Source: Rhytidiadelphus loreus
Lineage: Eukaryota > Streptophyta > Bryopsida > Hypnales > Hylocomiaceae
Direction of reading: 5' to 3'
Length of the DNA: 64,000 nt
NCBI GenBank assembly: GCA_947034895.1
Contig: OX344761.1
Coordinates: 30,392,863 to 30,456,862 of the forward strand
Below are positions 49,329 through 61,716 of this stretch, piece by piece (positions within the stretch are counted from its first letter, which is position 1; every line of letters begins with the position of its first letter). The notes under the pieces were generated by a model. The model had not been told where the DNA came from. It did not search any database and saw only the letters and a list, made by a program, of their open reading frames with translations. The position numbers were made by a program, and so were the translations under genes.

Positions 49329-52300
49329 AATGACCATTTATCCTAGGATAAAATGGAAAATTGTGGTATCATATATCATCCATTGGGTATCATGTCCATC
49401 CTTCTTTTTGTCTGTCCATCTTAGAGAGGAATTGAGCTTGATGACCTTCAAGTTGGAATTCGATCAACACCACCAAACTCTACTTTGATCATCCCTTTGA
49501 ATTTGAAGGCACCTTCAATTTTGTACTACTTGAGCTATAAGCCATGTCATATTAAGTTCAACAAAGTGATTGGATTTTCGGATGTACCACCTTAAAAATG
49601 TCAGAGTAAAGTGGTCAACCTACTTGTGAACTACACTACAACAAATAACAAATCTAAAATTATTTATTATTGCTAGCTATCACATTTCAAATTGATGGAA
49701 TACATGCTACTAACTAGGGTGAAAATTTAGGAAAAGAATACAATCACATTGTTACTACATGCTAGGCTTGGTACATATTGTTTTCATTAATTAATATATT
49801 GGTAGAATATATATTTTTTATTTATTAATTAGTTTGATGTTACTGAATATTGAGGTTGTATAATTGAAATTTTACAATTAAAGTGTTAGTGGTTTTGGTC
49901 CTCACAAGTGGGTGAATACATGGTTAGGTGGCTTACGGATGACACCATAGGAGTTCATATATTGATGGGTTTTTAGTACAAAAAATGAGTTAGTGGATGT
50001 TCATACATTAGCCACTTGATTTCCAACATTAAGCCCACCTAGAGATTTTCTAGTTACACGGGTTTCTTAAAATAAATAAATAAAAACACCTTTTTTTTAC
50101 CTTTATATGAACTTTGGAAAAAGAGGCTAAAATTAGACACTTTAAAAGTCCATAAGTCCATTTCTACAAATGATTTTACTTAAAAGGGATTGAATTCTAG
50201 GCTTCTAAACCTAAAATACAACACATGGTAAGTTGGTATTTGAAAAATATGTTCTTTTTCTTTATAAAAAACTCCCAAATAATATTTTGTATGCAAGTGT
50301 ATGTCACAAAAACCATTCTTCAAAAGTCCATAACTACTAAAATTTAGGATGAACTTTAGAAAAATCAAGCACAATCTTCAACATAATAAAGTTACCTATG
50401 AATACATAAAATTTTGCATTCAATAATGTGAGTTAACTATGTCTATTTCATCATTAGATACAAGTACCCCCTAAAAATAGCCCTATGACACAAAAAGTGA
50501 GCCACCCAACCATGCATTCACCCAAACCGTTGTATTAATCTAGACTTTTTAACTTATTGGTATTGTGCTTGTTCGTATTTTTTGTGAATCTTTAAATTCA
50601 TGAGTTTCTACAATAACTTGAAAATGAGAAATAGGCCACATGGAGTTGACCCATAAAAGAAGGTGATTTCATAACTATGTTCCAAAACTCTATATGGGAG
50701 CTAGTACTTTGGGAGATGGTACCATGTATGCATGTTCTATAAGTATGTCCAAGAAGTGAAAGGTACTTTCTTTCTTTTCTTGCATGTAAGGTAAGGGGGT
50801 TCTACTAAGCACCAAACAAATTTTGGGAGAGTTGCATACCTTAAACATTTTCTAGGACATTTTTTTTAAACACAAATAGAATCCACATCTAATATGTTTA
50901 CATTGAACTCTTATTAAATCAATTGTAAATTATAATTTAGTTATAAGCAATGCAACAAATTCAAGCACTAGAAAGACTTCATCAATGAAACTACATCAAA
51001 TGGTTATTTTCTAGCCAACTAAAGTACAATAAATCAACCCATCCTAGATAATTTATTCAAAATTAACAAACATCTATGAATGGGTCTATCACAGTCTATT
51101 GTAGCCTAAATTGATTGAATTTTTGGTTAGGTAAATAAAAAAAGGAATTTTATTGACAACAATGAGCTAAACATAAATATAAGTGTGAGTGAAAATGGAT
51201 CATACTATTGGTCAAATTAAGGCTTTAACCCTTAAGATTTATTAACTACAAAGAGTTGAAGCTCAAAGTAAGATGAGTCATTTTTAGGCAAAATTAATGG
51301 TAGGATCTTGTAGAAAGCCTTATAATGTAAAAGTGAAGGGTACTTCAAAGAAAACAATGTTTGGGCGTAGTTGAAATTGTACTTTGATTGACTCTTTTGG
51401 ACACATGACATTTTAGAAAGTTGGCATCTTATGCTCATTCTTAAGGTAACCAAGTTCCACATTCATGGAAACAAGTCTTGTATTTTTAGGACAAAAAATG
51501 CATGAAAAAATAGTCTTGCAATAGTGACCACTTCATTGTTAAATTTTAGAAATTATGAGAAAAATGGAAGATTTGTCACAAATCTAGAGCCAAAATTCAA
51601 GATTGAACATGATGGAGTGAAAGAATACAAGACTGAAAGACACACAGTAGGAAAAAAAATTGAAGAACAACTCAAATTTGAGTATAGTATGTGTATTCCA
51701 ATAGTCATGTTTGTATCCATAGACTGGACAAAGTTAAAAAAAAGGAGGGGGAGGGTAGTACCGCTCTAGGCAGTTCATTGAAAAAGGGCCATGAACGGTC
51801 TAGGCTAGAAACCCATTAGAATTCCAAGCATCATCATTGTCCAATCTCATAACTTTTCTACTTCATATGGTTTTCAAAGGTTTTCTCCTATGATGTTCCT
51901 CTCATAGTCCAACACATGTTGCTTCTAAAAGCACGCCAAAAGTCTCCAACTGCCTCTCTTCCATCCTAAAAGTTGGCATAGCCTTACTAACACCAATGCA
52001 AGTGGCACAATTATGACCTTACATGCCTATTAACACATTCCTCCACCTCATTCCTCCATTATATGACTTTTTGCTACAACCCTAAACCACCTATGTTTTA
52101 GAAATTATTGTAAATTCAATAGTGAATCTTCTCCTAAACCTAAATATACTACTTGATAGCCAACTTGATTCTCTTGAGAATAAGCCTAAGTTCAAGTGAC
52201 TCTTTACATTTCTAAGTTAAAAAATGGTTGTTTTAAATATGAATAGACCCATTTTGGGTCACTCAAAATTTTAAGGGTTAAAATGGTGGTTAATTACTTT

Positions 52301-53664
52301 TGATCAAGTACTATTAAGCATTCCCATAACTTAGATTTGGCTTGTACTCAATCTTATTTGAAACTGAAAATGACAAGTTTGGAGGTACAAAAAGGTCATG
52401 ATGTGAACTAAATGTGGTGCAAAACAACAATCAACCAATACAACGGAGAAATATGATCAAGGTAGCTTCATATTAGAAGTATGTATCAATATGTGTTGTA
52501 TACACACTTGTGGAAGATTTAATTTAGGCATAAAAGATTTGTCCTACATTATATAATAGTAGCCTGTAGTATTAAAAACAAGATAGATGGAATAAGAGCA
52601 TTGACATGACATCAAATCTTATCAAGCACAACAATGATTTGGGTCCTAGGTGTATGAGGAGGTCACAATTTTGGTACATAGTGGAAAAGTCAAGAAGGAC
52701 AAGATACTTTGGGCAAAGGTTGCATTGCAATGTAGAAGAGACAAGCATGGGTGAGTAGGCAAAGCTTTATTTGGGCCCACTCGCATTGTGTGTATTACCT
52801 ATGCCCAATCTTGACACCTTCATAGTACTATTCACAACTTTGTCCATGAACAATGGCAAACTTTCAAGAATATCACTTAAGTATATAGGATGTACCAAGG
52901 CAAGGAAATTTCTTCCTTACAACATCTATTGTTGAAGTATTTTAGTTTCATGTTTGTTGTTGAAGTATTTTTTGTTGTTGGTTTGTTAACAATAGCATCA
53001 TGCCTCAAATAAGTAAAAGACAACAAGCCTTGAAGGTCTTGAGGCTATATGGGCCTTTCAATTGATTTTGTAGGAGGCACTTGTATTCAAAATTTTGAAT
53101 TCAAATGAGGGTTTCAATGATTTTGATAGTGATTGTTGCAACAATTTTGGATTCATAGAGTAGAAAAGTTCAAATGATACTAACATTGATTTAAGTTGTG
53201 TTAAACTTCTTCATAGTTTCCTCTCAATCCAATGGTATCTCTTAGACAAAACAAGTACAACCACCTTATTGTCATTTCAAAACAATGTTATAATAGAAGC
53301 AAGAATAGAAGATTGTTTAGAGACCAAATTTTGACTAAAACTTTGAATGTCTAGTGCTACTTCAAACCAAATATTAGAGATGATTTCATCACATTTTATT
53401 CTCTAAAATAATTCTAAAAAGAACAAGCACCTTTGACTTTTTACTTCATTTTAGCATTGCATCATTTTGGTAGATATAAAAATGATGCATCTCAAATAGA
53501 AATTGTAGATTTTTTTGGAGATTTTGTTATACTATTTTCAAATTGTATCATAACTACTATTTTAGCACTAGAAAAATCAATAATCCAATGACCATTTCAA
53601 CTAGAGAAAAAACAAATTATGTATGAAGTTGAAAGTAAGTTTGGATTTCCATATGTTATTGGAG
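49329..53664. other. AT-rich DNA without recognisable genes
   Basis: Many short frames occur, but none resembles a known protein. No transposon ends or RNA genes were recognised. It is probably decayed repeats. Confidence 0.4.
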
Positions 53665-53888
53665 TAAGGTAGCTTAACCTAATTCCAACCATTGACCTAA
53701 TACCATCCAAATGTAGTACCATTGTTGAATTTAGAATGAGAATGTATGACAATAGTACATGCCTTAACTTCACTTACTGCAAAGTTAAGGCATGTACTAC
53801 TATCATAGATTTTCACTTTAGAATCAATGCTAGTCCTACATTTGGGCAGTATTAGGTTAGCAGTTGGTATTGGGTGTGTCTACCTTAG
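53665..53888. repeat. Long foldback (~105-bp arms, tiny loop)
   Basis: The left arm starts taaggtag, and passes gacctaatacc, ccaaatgtag and gtacatgccttaact. The right arm repeats these in reverse complement: agttaaggcatgtac, ctacatttggg, ggtattaggtta and ctacctta. Only about 10-15 bases separate the arms at 53774-53785. Mismatches are scattered. It is a foldback MITE or a precursor-like hairpin; no protein is encoded. Confidence 0.75.
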
Positions 53889-54079
53889 TAAATGGAACAA
53901 ATCATAAAGTTTGTATACAAACCATCAAGACATGGAGAAGATTTTTATAGCAAAAAATATATTTATGCCATGACAACATTGATTGTTTGTAATTGTACTT
54001 GCAAGATCACATAAGTGCATGTGAGATTTCCAACCATAGCTCATGATATATAGTCACATATTCCTAAATTCAAAGATAT

Positions 54080-54400
54080 GGTACAAAATTGGGCATTTTA
54101 TTTCAAGGTCAAGAATTCATTTTGGTTGATTCTGCATTTGCCATCACTAAGATATTCTTTCATACCAACAACAATGTTCATTGTCACAATGTCACCAATG
54201 ATGGCAATGAATTCAAGGTTCAAGGCATTTATTTGTGTGAAGGATGAACACTACATAGGCATGTAGAAATGGTCACTTCCAAAATCTACTTGGAGTTCAT
54301 ATACAATTTTGATAGTACAAATTAGATCACAATCATGCAATTTATGGATCAAAGTTTGTGTCATTTTGCATAATTTGTTATCTTAGACAACTATTATAAT
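54080..54400 (+). pseudogene. Relic of a PIF/Harbinger-family transposase C-terminal half
   Basis: Fragments in different plus-strand frames follow the family order: LVDSAFAITK (second catalytic Asp region), then FKAFICVKDEHYIGM, which resembles the ExxIGxLK region, then IVQIRSQ and CVILHNLL, the typical end. Stops and frameshifts lie between them. It is distinct in sequence from the transposase at 16079-17262. The call rests on motif order, not on an alignment. Confidence 0.5.
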
Positions 54401-57168
54401 GAGTCAACTTGGAATGACATCTTTGATGTTAGAGATTCCACCAAAGTAGGAATAGAGTGAGAATTTTGTGCATTCAATGTATTTGATGTGGCAATATGAG
54501 GCTTATGGTAAAGTGAAAAGAGAATATCTTAAAAAGTTGTATTGAGATATCATAGAACTTGATCAATCAACATGGTTTTTTCTATTGTTAGAGTGTTAGA
54601 CACACCAAAGGATTTTTCTAACTCTAAGTTAGATTGTTTCAATTGTAGGATGTATATGTACATAGTCAACTAATTTTGTATTTTGCTTCTTTTTTATATA
54701 TTATTCTTGTATTTTCTCCCTATATTGACTAAATTGTGGTCCTTCTTTCTCCTTATATTAACTAAGTTGTGTATTCTCACTAAAGCCTAACCATTATGAA
54801 GGTAACAAATATGGTCATCTTGTGAATCATCATCATCTTCAAAGATGGTACTTGAATGCTCTCTTTTTCTAGTCTTTCTTTTTTAGGAAGATAATTTATA
54901 ACTTAAACTTAAACTCATGATCTTTACATTGAAATTTTTGTTTTTAGATAGAATATTTTTTTGGTTGAAGTTCAAATTTTTGGTTGAAAACTTAAAAATG
55001 AGTCATTGCAAGAAACACTAGTACTTAATTTACGTCACATAGAGAATGATACAACTTTCCTTTGTAGTAACTTTTGAAACATGACTTACATGAACTTGAA
55101 ATTTTTATTGGAGATAGCTATCATGAATGTAATTATATTCCATTTTTTAAATTAAAAAAAATCATTTTATATTTAAAAGTCAATTTTGCTAATTTGCCAT
55201 GTTTGAGTTTTTAGAAGGATTGAGTACTACATAAGAACTCTAATACAAGTAGCCAAAACATGAAGACATGAAACAATAGCCATATCTATGTGCTCAAGAT
55301 GCAAGTGAAAATGAGGTGGAAAGTAGGACTATGCATCCCTAATTACTTGTTTGTACAAAAAAAGGAAAACATTCAGGCTTGTCGTCAACCATGCAGAAAT
55401 AGAACCTCCAAAAAGGTAAAATTGAACAAAAGCAAAGTAGTTCCACTTCTAAAGATTTCACTTCAATGGTATATAGTCAACAACTATTTTTGTGGAACAC
55501 TACCGTTAGATGTTCACAATGTTGACTTCAAAACTAACATTTGACACAAAACTTATAAGCAAAAAAAGACATGTTTTAAGTCAAGGGGATAAATAATAGG
55601 ATATGAAAAACACATGAGATATATGCAAACTGATATTGACATCATTGAACAGAGGAATAAAAATATCGTACTTTCATGGATGCAATTTGTTTGGATTGCA
55701 ATGATAAGGTTTTCTTCTAGGCGCACAATTAATTCAAGTCTCCAAGTGCCGTAGTGTCCTACCAAAGTTGGCGCATGAAAAAATTGATACAAGCATTCAC
55801 TTGAGCAGATGAGCCTCGATTGAAGATTACTAGTTGGGATTCGAAGCAAGGATTGATTTGAATAAAGATTGGGAGCTCCAAATTTGTATAATTGAATTTG
55901 CAATCTTTGTTGTTGGAAAAGATGGCTAGCCGTATAGTGGATTATGACTGCAGAAATCAATGACGGCAAAGTATGTTACATTTGGCACTATTGTGGATAC
56001 CCTCGTCATGTTTATTAATGTTCTCCAAAAAGAATTGTAGGAAGAAGAACAATAGTGTGATTGTGAAGCCAATGGGCCCCTCTATGGTCAAGGTCTTGCC
56101 AATTGCGTGAAGGTGAATCAAATATCAACATTGTGAATCATGAAGAACTAGCAATCTCAACCATTAGAGATCTACCATTACATGAAATTTGGGGCCTCTA
56201 GGAGACCGCGAGTTATAATGTTGTGATAACTAGGGATCATGACTTCTGTAGTGACACCGTAGTGGTCCTACGTGGCCGAGAGGCTGCCACTTCATTTTTT
56301 TTTTAAATTTAAAATTAAATTTTTTTTTCTTCTATATTTCATTGCCTAGTGCTAGCTGCTAGACTGATAATAAGCTTATAAAGCCTAGAAAGTTTTATCA
56401 TGACAAACAAAGTAATAGAGAAACATTGATGAAGTGAAGTATAAGAATTTAGTCTAGGATTCTAACATCCTTGAATTGGACATGATCTGGTCAATACTTA
56501 TAGAAAAAACTCCCACCCACCCTCTTTTATCCTGAAAAGGATATGCTTAGAATATGGGTTGATTAACATGAATATTAGTTAATTTTTGCATGTTTTTCAT
56601 TATCGTATTTTTTTTCATTACGTTTTTTCATGGTTGATAGGTTATTATATAACCTTTATCAATATTTATGCTACATAAAATTGGCAGTATATGAGCTATA
56701 ATGAGCCTCAATACCCGCTTGAGGATGCTTTTTTGACTGTGTGAATAATGGGAAAGATTCAGATTGTCAGATCCTAAATCAAGCCAATGGGATATAGTTT
56801 AATCAACCAACTCAATTAGCCTCCAAAGAAGGCTGGGTTATTACACTTCCAAAGCTTAACCCAAGAACGCTAAAAACACCATTCCTTGGCATTTGGATGA
56901 GAATGCAACGACGTGGACGGAAAACCTCATGGTTTTTTCATCTGGAACTTTTGTCAATCTAGGGATAGTCGCTTTCTGGACAGTTAGGAATTAAGTGCAC
57001 AGTCTTAGCACTCATTGTCACTAACTAATTTTAATTGGAGTAATAAAAACGGTATGGGATTGTCCTTACTTTTGGTTAGGCTCTATGACCACAAGGATGA
57101 TGGTCACCAACTTGAAAAAATTGTCAACGCTTGCACTAGTTGCCCAAGGGCTGAAAGTTTCCTAATAT
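54401..57168. other. AT-rich DNA with transposon scraps
   Basis: 55030-55260 matches the flank of the piggyBac-type element. At 55970-56040 a worn zinc-knuckle-like stretch (HYCGYPRHVY, stop, C) suggests a retrotransposon gag relic. No intact gene was recognised. Confidence 0.4.
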
Positions 57169-58571
57169 TTGCTAAAAAACATGTACGGTGAAGCATCAGG
57201 CAGTTCCCGTGAGTGGGAAGGCAAGCCGTTGGATGCCTCGGCGGTTGGATATTGTTCCTGTGGAAGTGACATTTCTAGTTCCACGACAAAGGCAGCAAAT
57301 CCTCATAACTTCGGAAACGGGCAATTTGGCTACATTCATCAACTATATAGTGACAATTGGCATCATAGGCAGCAAGCTTCGTAAGTAAAGGAAACTCACA
57401 AGGAAGTGACCTTCAGCAACTAAAAAAGTGAAGAGCATACACACAGGAAAGGAGGTACAAGTTTGTAGCATTCTTGAGCAAAACATAGGACCTTCACTCA
57501 CCATGCTGAAACATAGGGAGAAGACTGTATGACTACTTATCATTTCCTTCTCCCTTCCCTCGTTGGTGTGTTTTTGAGGCAGGGGTCATAGCTACACATC
57601 TAGCCACCAAGTACAAAGCAAAGAAATGGCAAATAGACTACATACTAGCAATGCTTGATGAGAACTACTTGATGAAACTTCCAAAATTGAAGAGAGACAA
57701 AAGTGAGGACATTGATAGATTGCCCAAGCGTTTGTGTCAATTGTGGTCTTGGTAGGCTTCCAAATTGTTTGGTTGGTCTAACGAGAGGCCCAAAGGACAT
57801 CCATAGGGGTTCTCCATAGAAATGTACATCACACTCAGAGATCAACTCTATCCATTTCCTAAGGCTGAACACAGTTGCGACAATGAATTTCAGAGCGCAA
57901 ACAAGGGCTCACCATCCCATCATCTACATAGAGCAATGTGTGCAAGAGCCATCTCCTTCCCTCCCCGCAACAGTACCATATCTCGACGCATCGAACGTCG
58001 ACGAGTAAGTGAGAGTCTCGAATCACATCAACACTACACATCACAACATTTACGGAAGCAGAGAAGAAAGTCAGTTGTCCCCCTTATGGAGATCACTACA
58101 AACAATCTCAACTAACCAAGGACCATGGAAGTAGACCCTCTTTAACATAACAAATCATCTTCACAATCCAATAGTAGCTGCAGAGAGAAGAGATGCTTAC
58201 AAGCGGAAGACCTTTGGTACAGTCTCAATTTCCACGGCGACACTTTCCACAGTCAACGACGACCGCGACCTATAGACCTCTTCAATGTCAACAAAGAGCA
58301 ACAAGGAGCAGCAACAAAACCCAAACTCTCTAGTAAAAGAGCAACAATTGCGTCAAGTTTTCAACTCAGTGGACAACAACGACTTCAACAAAGCTCCAAC
58401 CCCAGCAGAGTTTGTCGGAACGTCTAAACTCCGGAGTAGAAGGAGGGACAAGGAGGGATTGGAAGGTATGCCATCAAATTGTCTAGGCGGGAGAGCGGAA
58501 GCTACACCAATGAGCTCGGAGAGCGGGTGAGCATCTACGGCAACAATAAGTCGGCAAGCGGGGGAGTGCCA
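57169..58571. other. Intermediate-GC region with short unassigned frames
   Basis: Composition is less AT-rich than the left neighbour, and several short plus-strand frames occur (for example 57169-57384 and 58285-58530). They have no recognised similarity. It may be a decayed element or the 5' part of the next gene. Confidence 0.3.
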
Positions 58572-59390
58572 ATGGCGACGACAAATTGGCAGAGTAGCGG
58601 AGTAAAAAGTGGCCCAAAAAAAAAGGTGAGACACTTGAATTCATCTCCCAAACCGTCCCTCCTCCATACTTCTAAATCCTTGCCGTTAATTCCCAAGGTG
58701 GTTAGGGTTCAAAAGAACCTACTTTGTGAAGACATAGTATGTGCTTCTGAAGACATGAACAATTGGACAATAGCAGAAATTTTGCAAGAAAAAGTACACT
58801 ATACATCAAAGCAGAAGTTCCTACGTCTAAGATGTGAGGACGGTTTGGAAAAAGATGTTGTTGAAGGGGTTGTGCATTGTCCACAATACCAAACACAATG
58901 TCAAGCACAGCTTCAACAGCGTTCTAGCAAAGGAGATGCTCGCGAGAACTACAACAATGGACAAGCAAACTATTTGGGAACTTTTGAGAAGAAAACAGCT
59001 TTGCGTGCGCATTTATTGGTTGTCCACCTAAGACAATTCTCATCTTTTGTTTCCAGTGACTCCTCATCATGTTCAAGTGGAACTTGGAACACACAAGTAT
59101 TGAACGCAGCATCAGTCTCATTAGAAAATATGGAAGATGAATTCTCAAGAGTCCTCGCATTAACCCCGCCAAGAGACTTACAGAAAAGCAAAGACGACCA
59201 AAAATTGGAGTCTACTTTATCTAAAGGCGAGTATGAGAGAGCTGAGAGGCCTTGCCCATTGCCAAGGCACCTTTCTACATTGACAAAAGGAGTAGAGCAT
59301 GCAGGTCGTAGCCGCGGAGAAGAAGGGTGCGGAGGTCGAGGACGTGGAGGCAATGGAAGTCGGGGTGCGAAAAGTGAAGAAGCCCTCTAG
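58572..59390 (+). CDS. Hypothetical protein, RGG-like tail, no family recognised
   Basis: From the first ATG (MATTNWQSSG) the frame encodes 272 residues; the open frame extends upstream without another ATG. A basic patch (GPKKKVRH) is near the start. A middle portion reads EDGLEKDVVEGVVHCPQYQT and FEKKTALRAHLLVVHLRQF. The tail is Gly/Arg-rich (RSRGEEGCGGRGRGGNGSRG), a composition seen in RNA-binding proteins. The plus-strand frame after the stop (59413-59594) reads MFAGDECPVQDSLTTIT and then a KKKRRARS patch, so the gene may continue by splicing. It lies about 1 kb upstream of a piggyBac-type transposase in the same direction and could be part of that element. I do not recognise its function. 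Confidence 0.35.
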   Translation: MATTNWQSSGVKSGPKKKVRHLNSSPKPSLLHTSKSLPLIPKVVRVQKNLLCEDIVCASEDMNNWTIAEILQEKVHYTSKQKFLRLRCEDGLEKDVVEGVVHCPQYQTQCQAQLQQRSSKGDARENYNNGQANYLGTFEKKTALRAHLLVVHLRQFSSFVSSDSSSCSSGTWNTQVLNAASVSLENMEDEFSRVLALTPPRDLQKSKDDQKLESTLSKGEYERAERPCPLPRHLSTLTKGVEHAGRSRGEEGCGGRGRGGNGSRGAKSEEAL

Positions 59391-60433
59391 CATTCATCAC
59401 AAGACTAGGACCCGATGACGAAGGAAATGTTTGCTGGAGATGAATGCCCAGTACAAGACTCCCTTACAACAATCACTGACGACCCTGAAAACCCTAGTTT
59501 GATTGTTGAAGAAATAAACAGCAGCTTAGACTCCTGGTTCAAACCACCAAAAGACGGGGAGAAGAAGAAAAGAAGGGCCAGGTCCACAGTGTGAGGGAAA
59601 GGAAAATTAGAGGACCCTTTGTTGAGCGTTTTGCTCCTCATACTCGGAAATCTCACTTGGAAATTTCACTTGGAAATCTCATATGTCATCGTATAAAAAT
59701 GGACCTCTTCCATTTACAGGAGCAACTCCAGGATGTATACATCCCAATGGGGGTGATTGCAAGAAAGACCGGTCCTATTTGGCATCACAATTGAAGTAAC
59801 TGAGTTGCCATCAATCATAACTTTCGGAAATGAAGCCGATGGGCTTGAAATTTTTATTGAAGATGGCTAACTGAGAAATCATGAGATTCATTATTTTTCA
59901 TTAATTTTGAAAAATAACTTTATAATTAAATGTCAATTTAGCCAATTTGTCACATTTTGCGGTTTAGGGATTTTTAATACTATAGAGCATCCAAAAAATT
60001 TGATGTTCACTTGAATTTTTTGTAGGCTATTCAAACATTAGATGAGCATGTGCCTACTAAAGGGCATTCAAAAAAACACAATTCTTTGTCCTCAACATGC
60101 ATGTGAATAGGGGTTCTTTGCGCATAGCGCTCCAAACATTCATGATGGTTTCAACTTCTAGTTTTTGGTGAAATGTAATCACTATTAAGTTTTTACAAAT
60201 GGCCAATTTTTATTTATTTATTATTCATGATTTTCTAATTATTATTAATTTATACTTAATTTTATCTACTTTCTATGACAAATTGTCATTTTTTTTAAAT
60301 AGTATTGTTTCAGTATTATCAAGTACTCAAAAGTACTATTGGCTGTTGATTTTTCAGATCAACAGCTAAGATTGCTCCATTTTGTAGTACTGTAGTACTC
60401 ATAGTATTGAGCACAAAAAATTGCAGTTTTGGC

Positions 60434-61716
60434 AGAACGCTACCAAAATCATTTGATCTTTTTTGCAATCACCCATGGACGCTTACTATCAATTATTGGA
60501 TTATTTGAGAAGTTTTGGCCAGACAAGGTACAACGAAAAATAGTGAGGAAAACCAATTCCTTTGCCTCTGAAATCATCAACAAACATGAGGAAACACGTG
60601 GTGGTTTGCATTGGATTCCGTTGACATTGGTGGAGTTCAAAGCCTATATAGCTTTGTATTTGTATATGGGCATGAAGAAAGTTCCTAATAAAAGATTATA
60701 TTGGTCAACGGAGGAGCCTTTTTTTCATTGCAACATCATATTCCAAACTTTGAGCAGGGATAGATTTGAAATGATTATAAGGTGCTTGCACATGGGATAT
60801 GAGGAAGGAGTTGTCACAAATTGAAAGAATCCAAGATATGACAAAATTCACAAAGTACAGTGGATAGTAGATGTCATTTGTTCTAAGTTTAAAGCAATGT
60901 GGGCCTCTAATCAACAATTGACGGTGGACAAGGGTATGGTGATGTATAAGGGGAGGTATTCCCCATCTGCCAATATATACCAAATAAACTTGTAAGGTTT
61001 GGCATTAAAGTTTGGGCGGTGGGCCGGTGGTAGATACCTTATCCAAGTATGTTTGGAATTTCCAAATATATTGTGGAAAAGAAAGAAATCTACTTGATGA
61101 GGACATGGATAGCGGTGATGGTGATGAAGATGACTTACTCATGGAAGACCTTTCAATCAACAGTGGAAAAAGTGAAGGACTTCAAGGGTGGCATGTGGTC
61201 AAGCATCTTTTGAAGGATTTGGGTGGAAGGGGTCATATAGTCACAACTGACAATTTTTTCACCTCCGTTCCATTGTATCTTGATTTATTGGAGGATGGAA
61301 CCATGGCTACGGGAACTTTGAAATCAAATTTCAAATACAAGCCAAGGGCATTGTTTGCAAAAGAAATTACAAAAAAACAGTACTATGGCTGGATTGATTA
61401 TCGATTGTATGAAGAGGGAAACATCTGTTGTTCAGTATGGAAAGATAGAAATGCAATCATACTTCTATCTACACATGCAGAACCAATTTCACCCCTAAGT
61501 GTAAAGCAATTTGGGTACCGAAGAATAGGCAAAAAAAAAGAAAAAAGTGAACACAAGACCAATGCACTTGCAGTATACAAAGAATATGAGGGAGGTGGAC
61601 ACTACAGATTAGTTGAAGGGGGTGTATTCTTGTCTCACAAGAAGCCACAAGTCGTGGTAATTCTTGTTTTGCTACTTGTTGGATACTATTGTGTGCAATG
61701 CTTGGATCATTCATAG
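60434..61716 (+). pseudogene. piggyBac-type transposase (DDE_Tnp_1_7), broken
   Basis: The N-terminal part resembles the family: FEKFWPDKVQRKIVRKTNSF, then LVEFKAYIALYLYMGMKKVP and RDRFEMIIRCLHM. An in-frame TGA (60822-60824) follows; the frame goes on with NPRYDKIHKVQWIVD and LTVDKGMVMYKGRYS, which carries the first catalytic Asp. A frameshift near 60965 leads to QYIPNKLVRFGIKVWAVG, and another near 61015 to YVWNFQIYCGK. The second Asp is in VTTDNFFTSVPLYLDLL. The third-Asp motif (GGVDxxD) and the Cys-rich tail were not found; the C-terminus is an unrelated-looking extension. There is no ATG at the start. The gene is dead but unmistakably of this family. Confidence 0.8.

Noticed and set aside
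55925..56045. Zinc-knuckle-like stretch as a retrotransposon gag gene
   Set aside because: Only one partial CCHC-like pattern with a stop inside and no neighbouring pol domains; kept as a passing remark only.
57169..57388. Short frames at 57.2 kb as a gag-like gene
   Set aside because: Two overlapping frames of similar length with no zinc knuckle, protease or capsid motif; no basis for a call.
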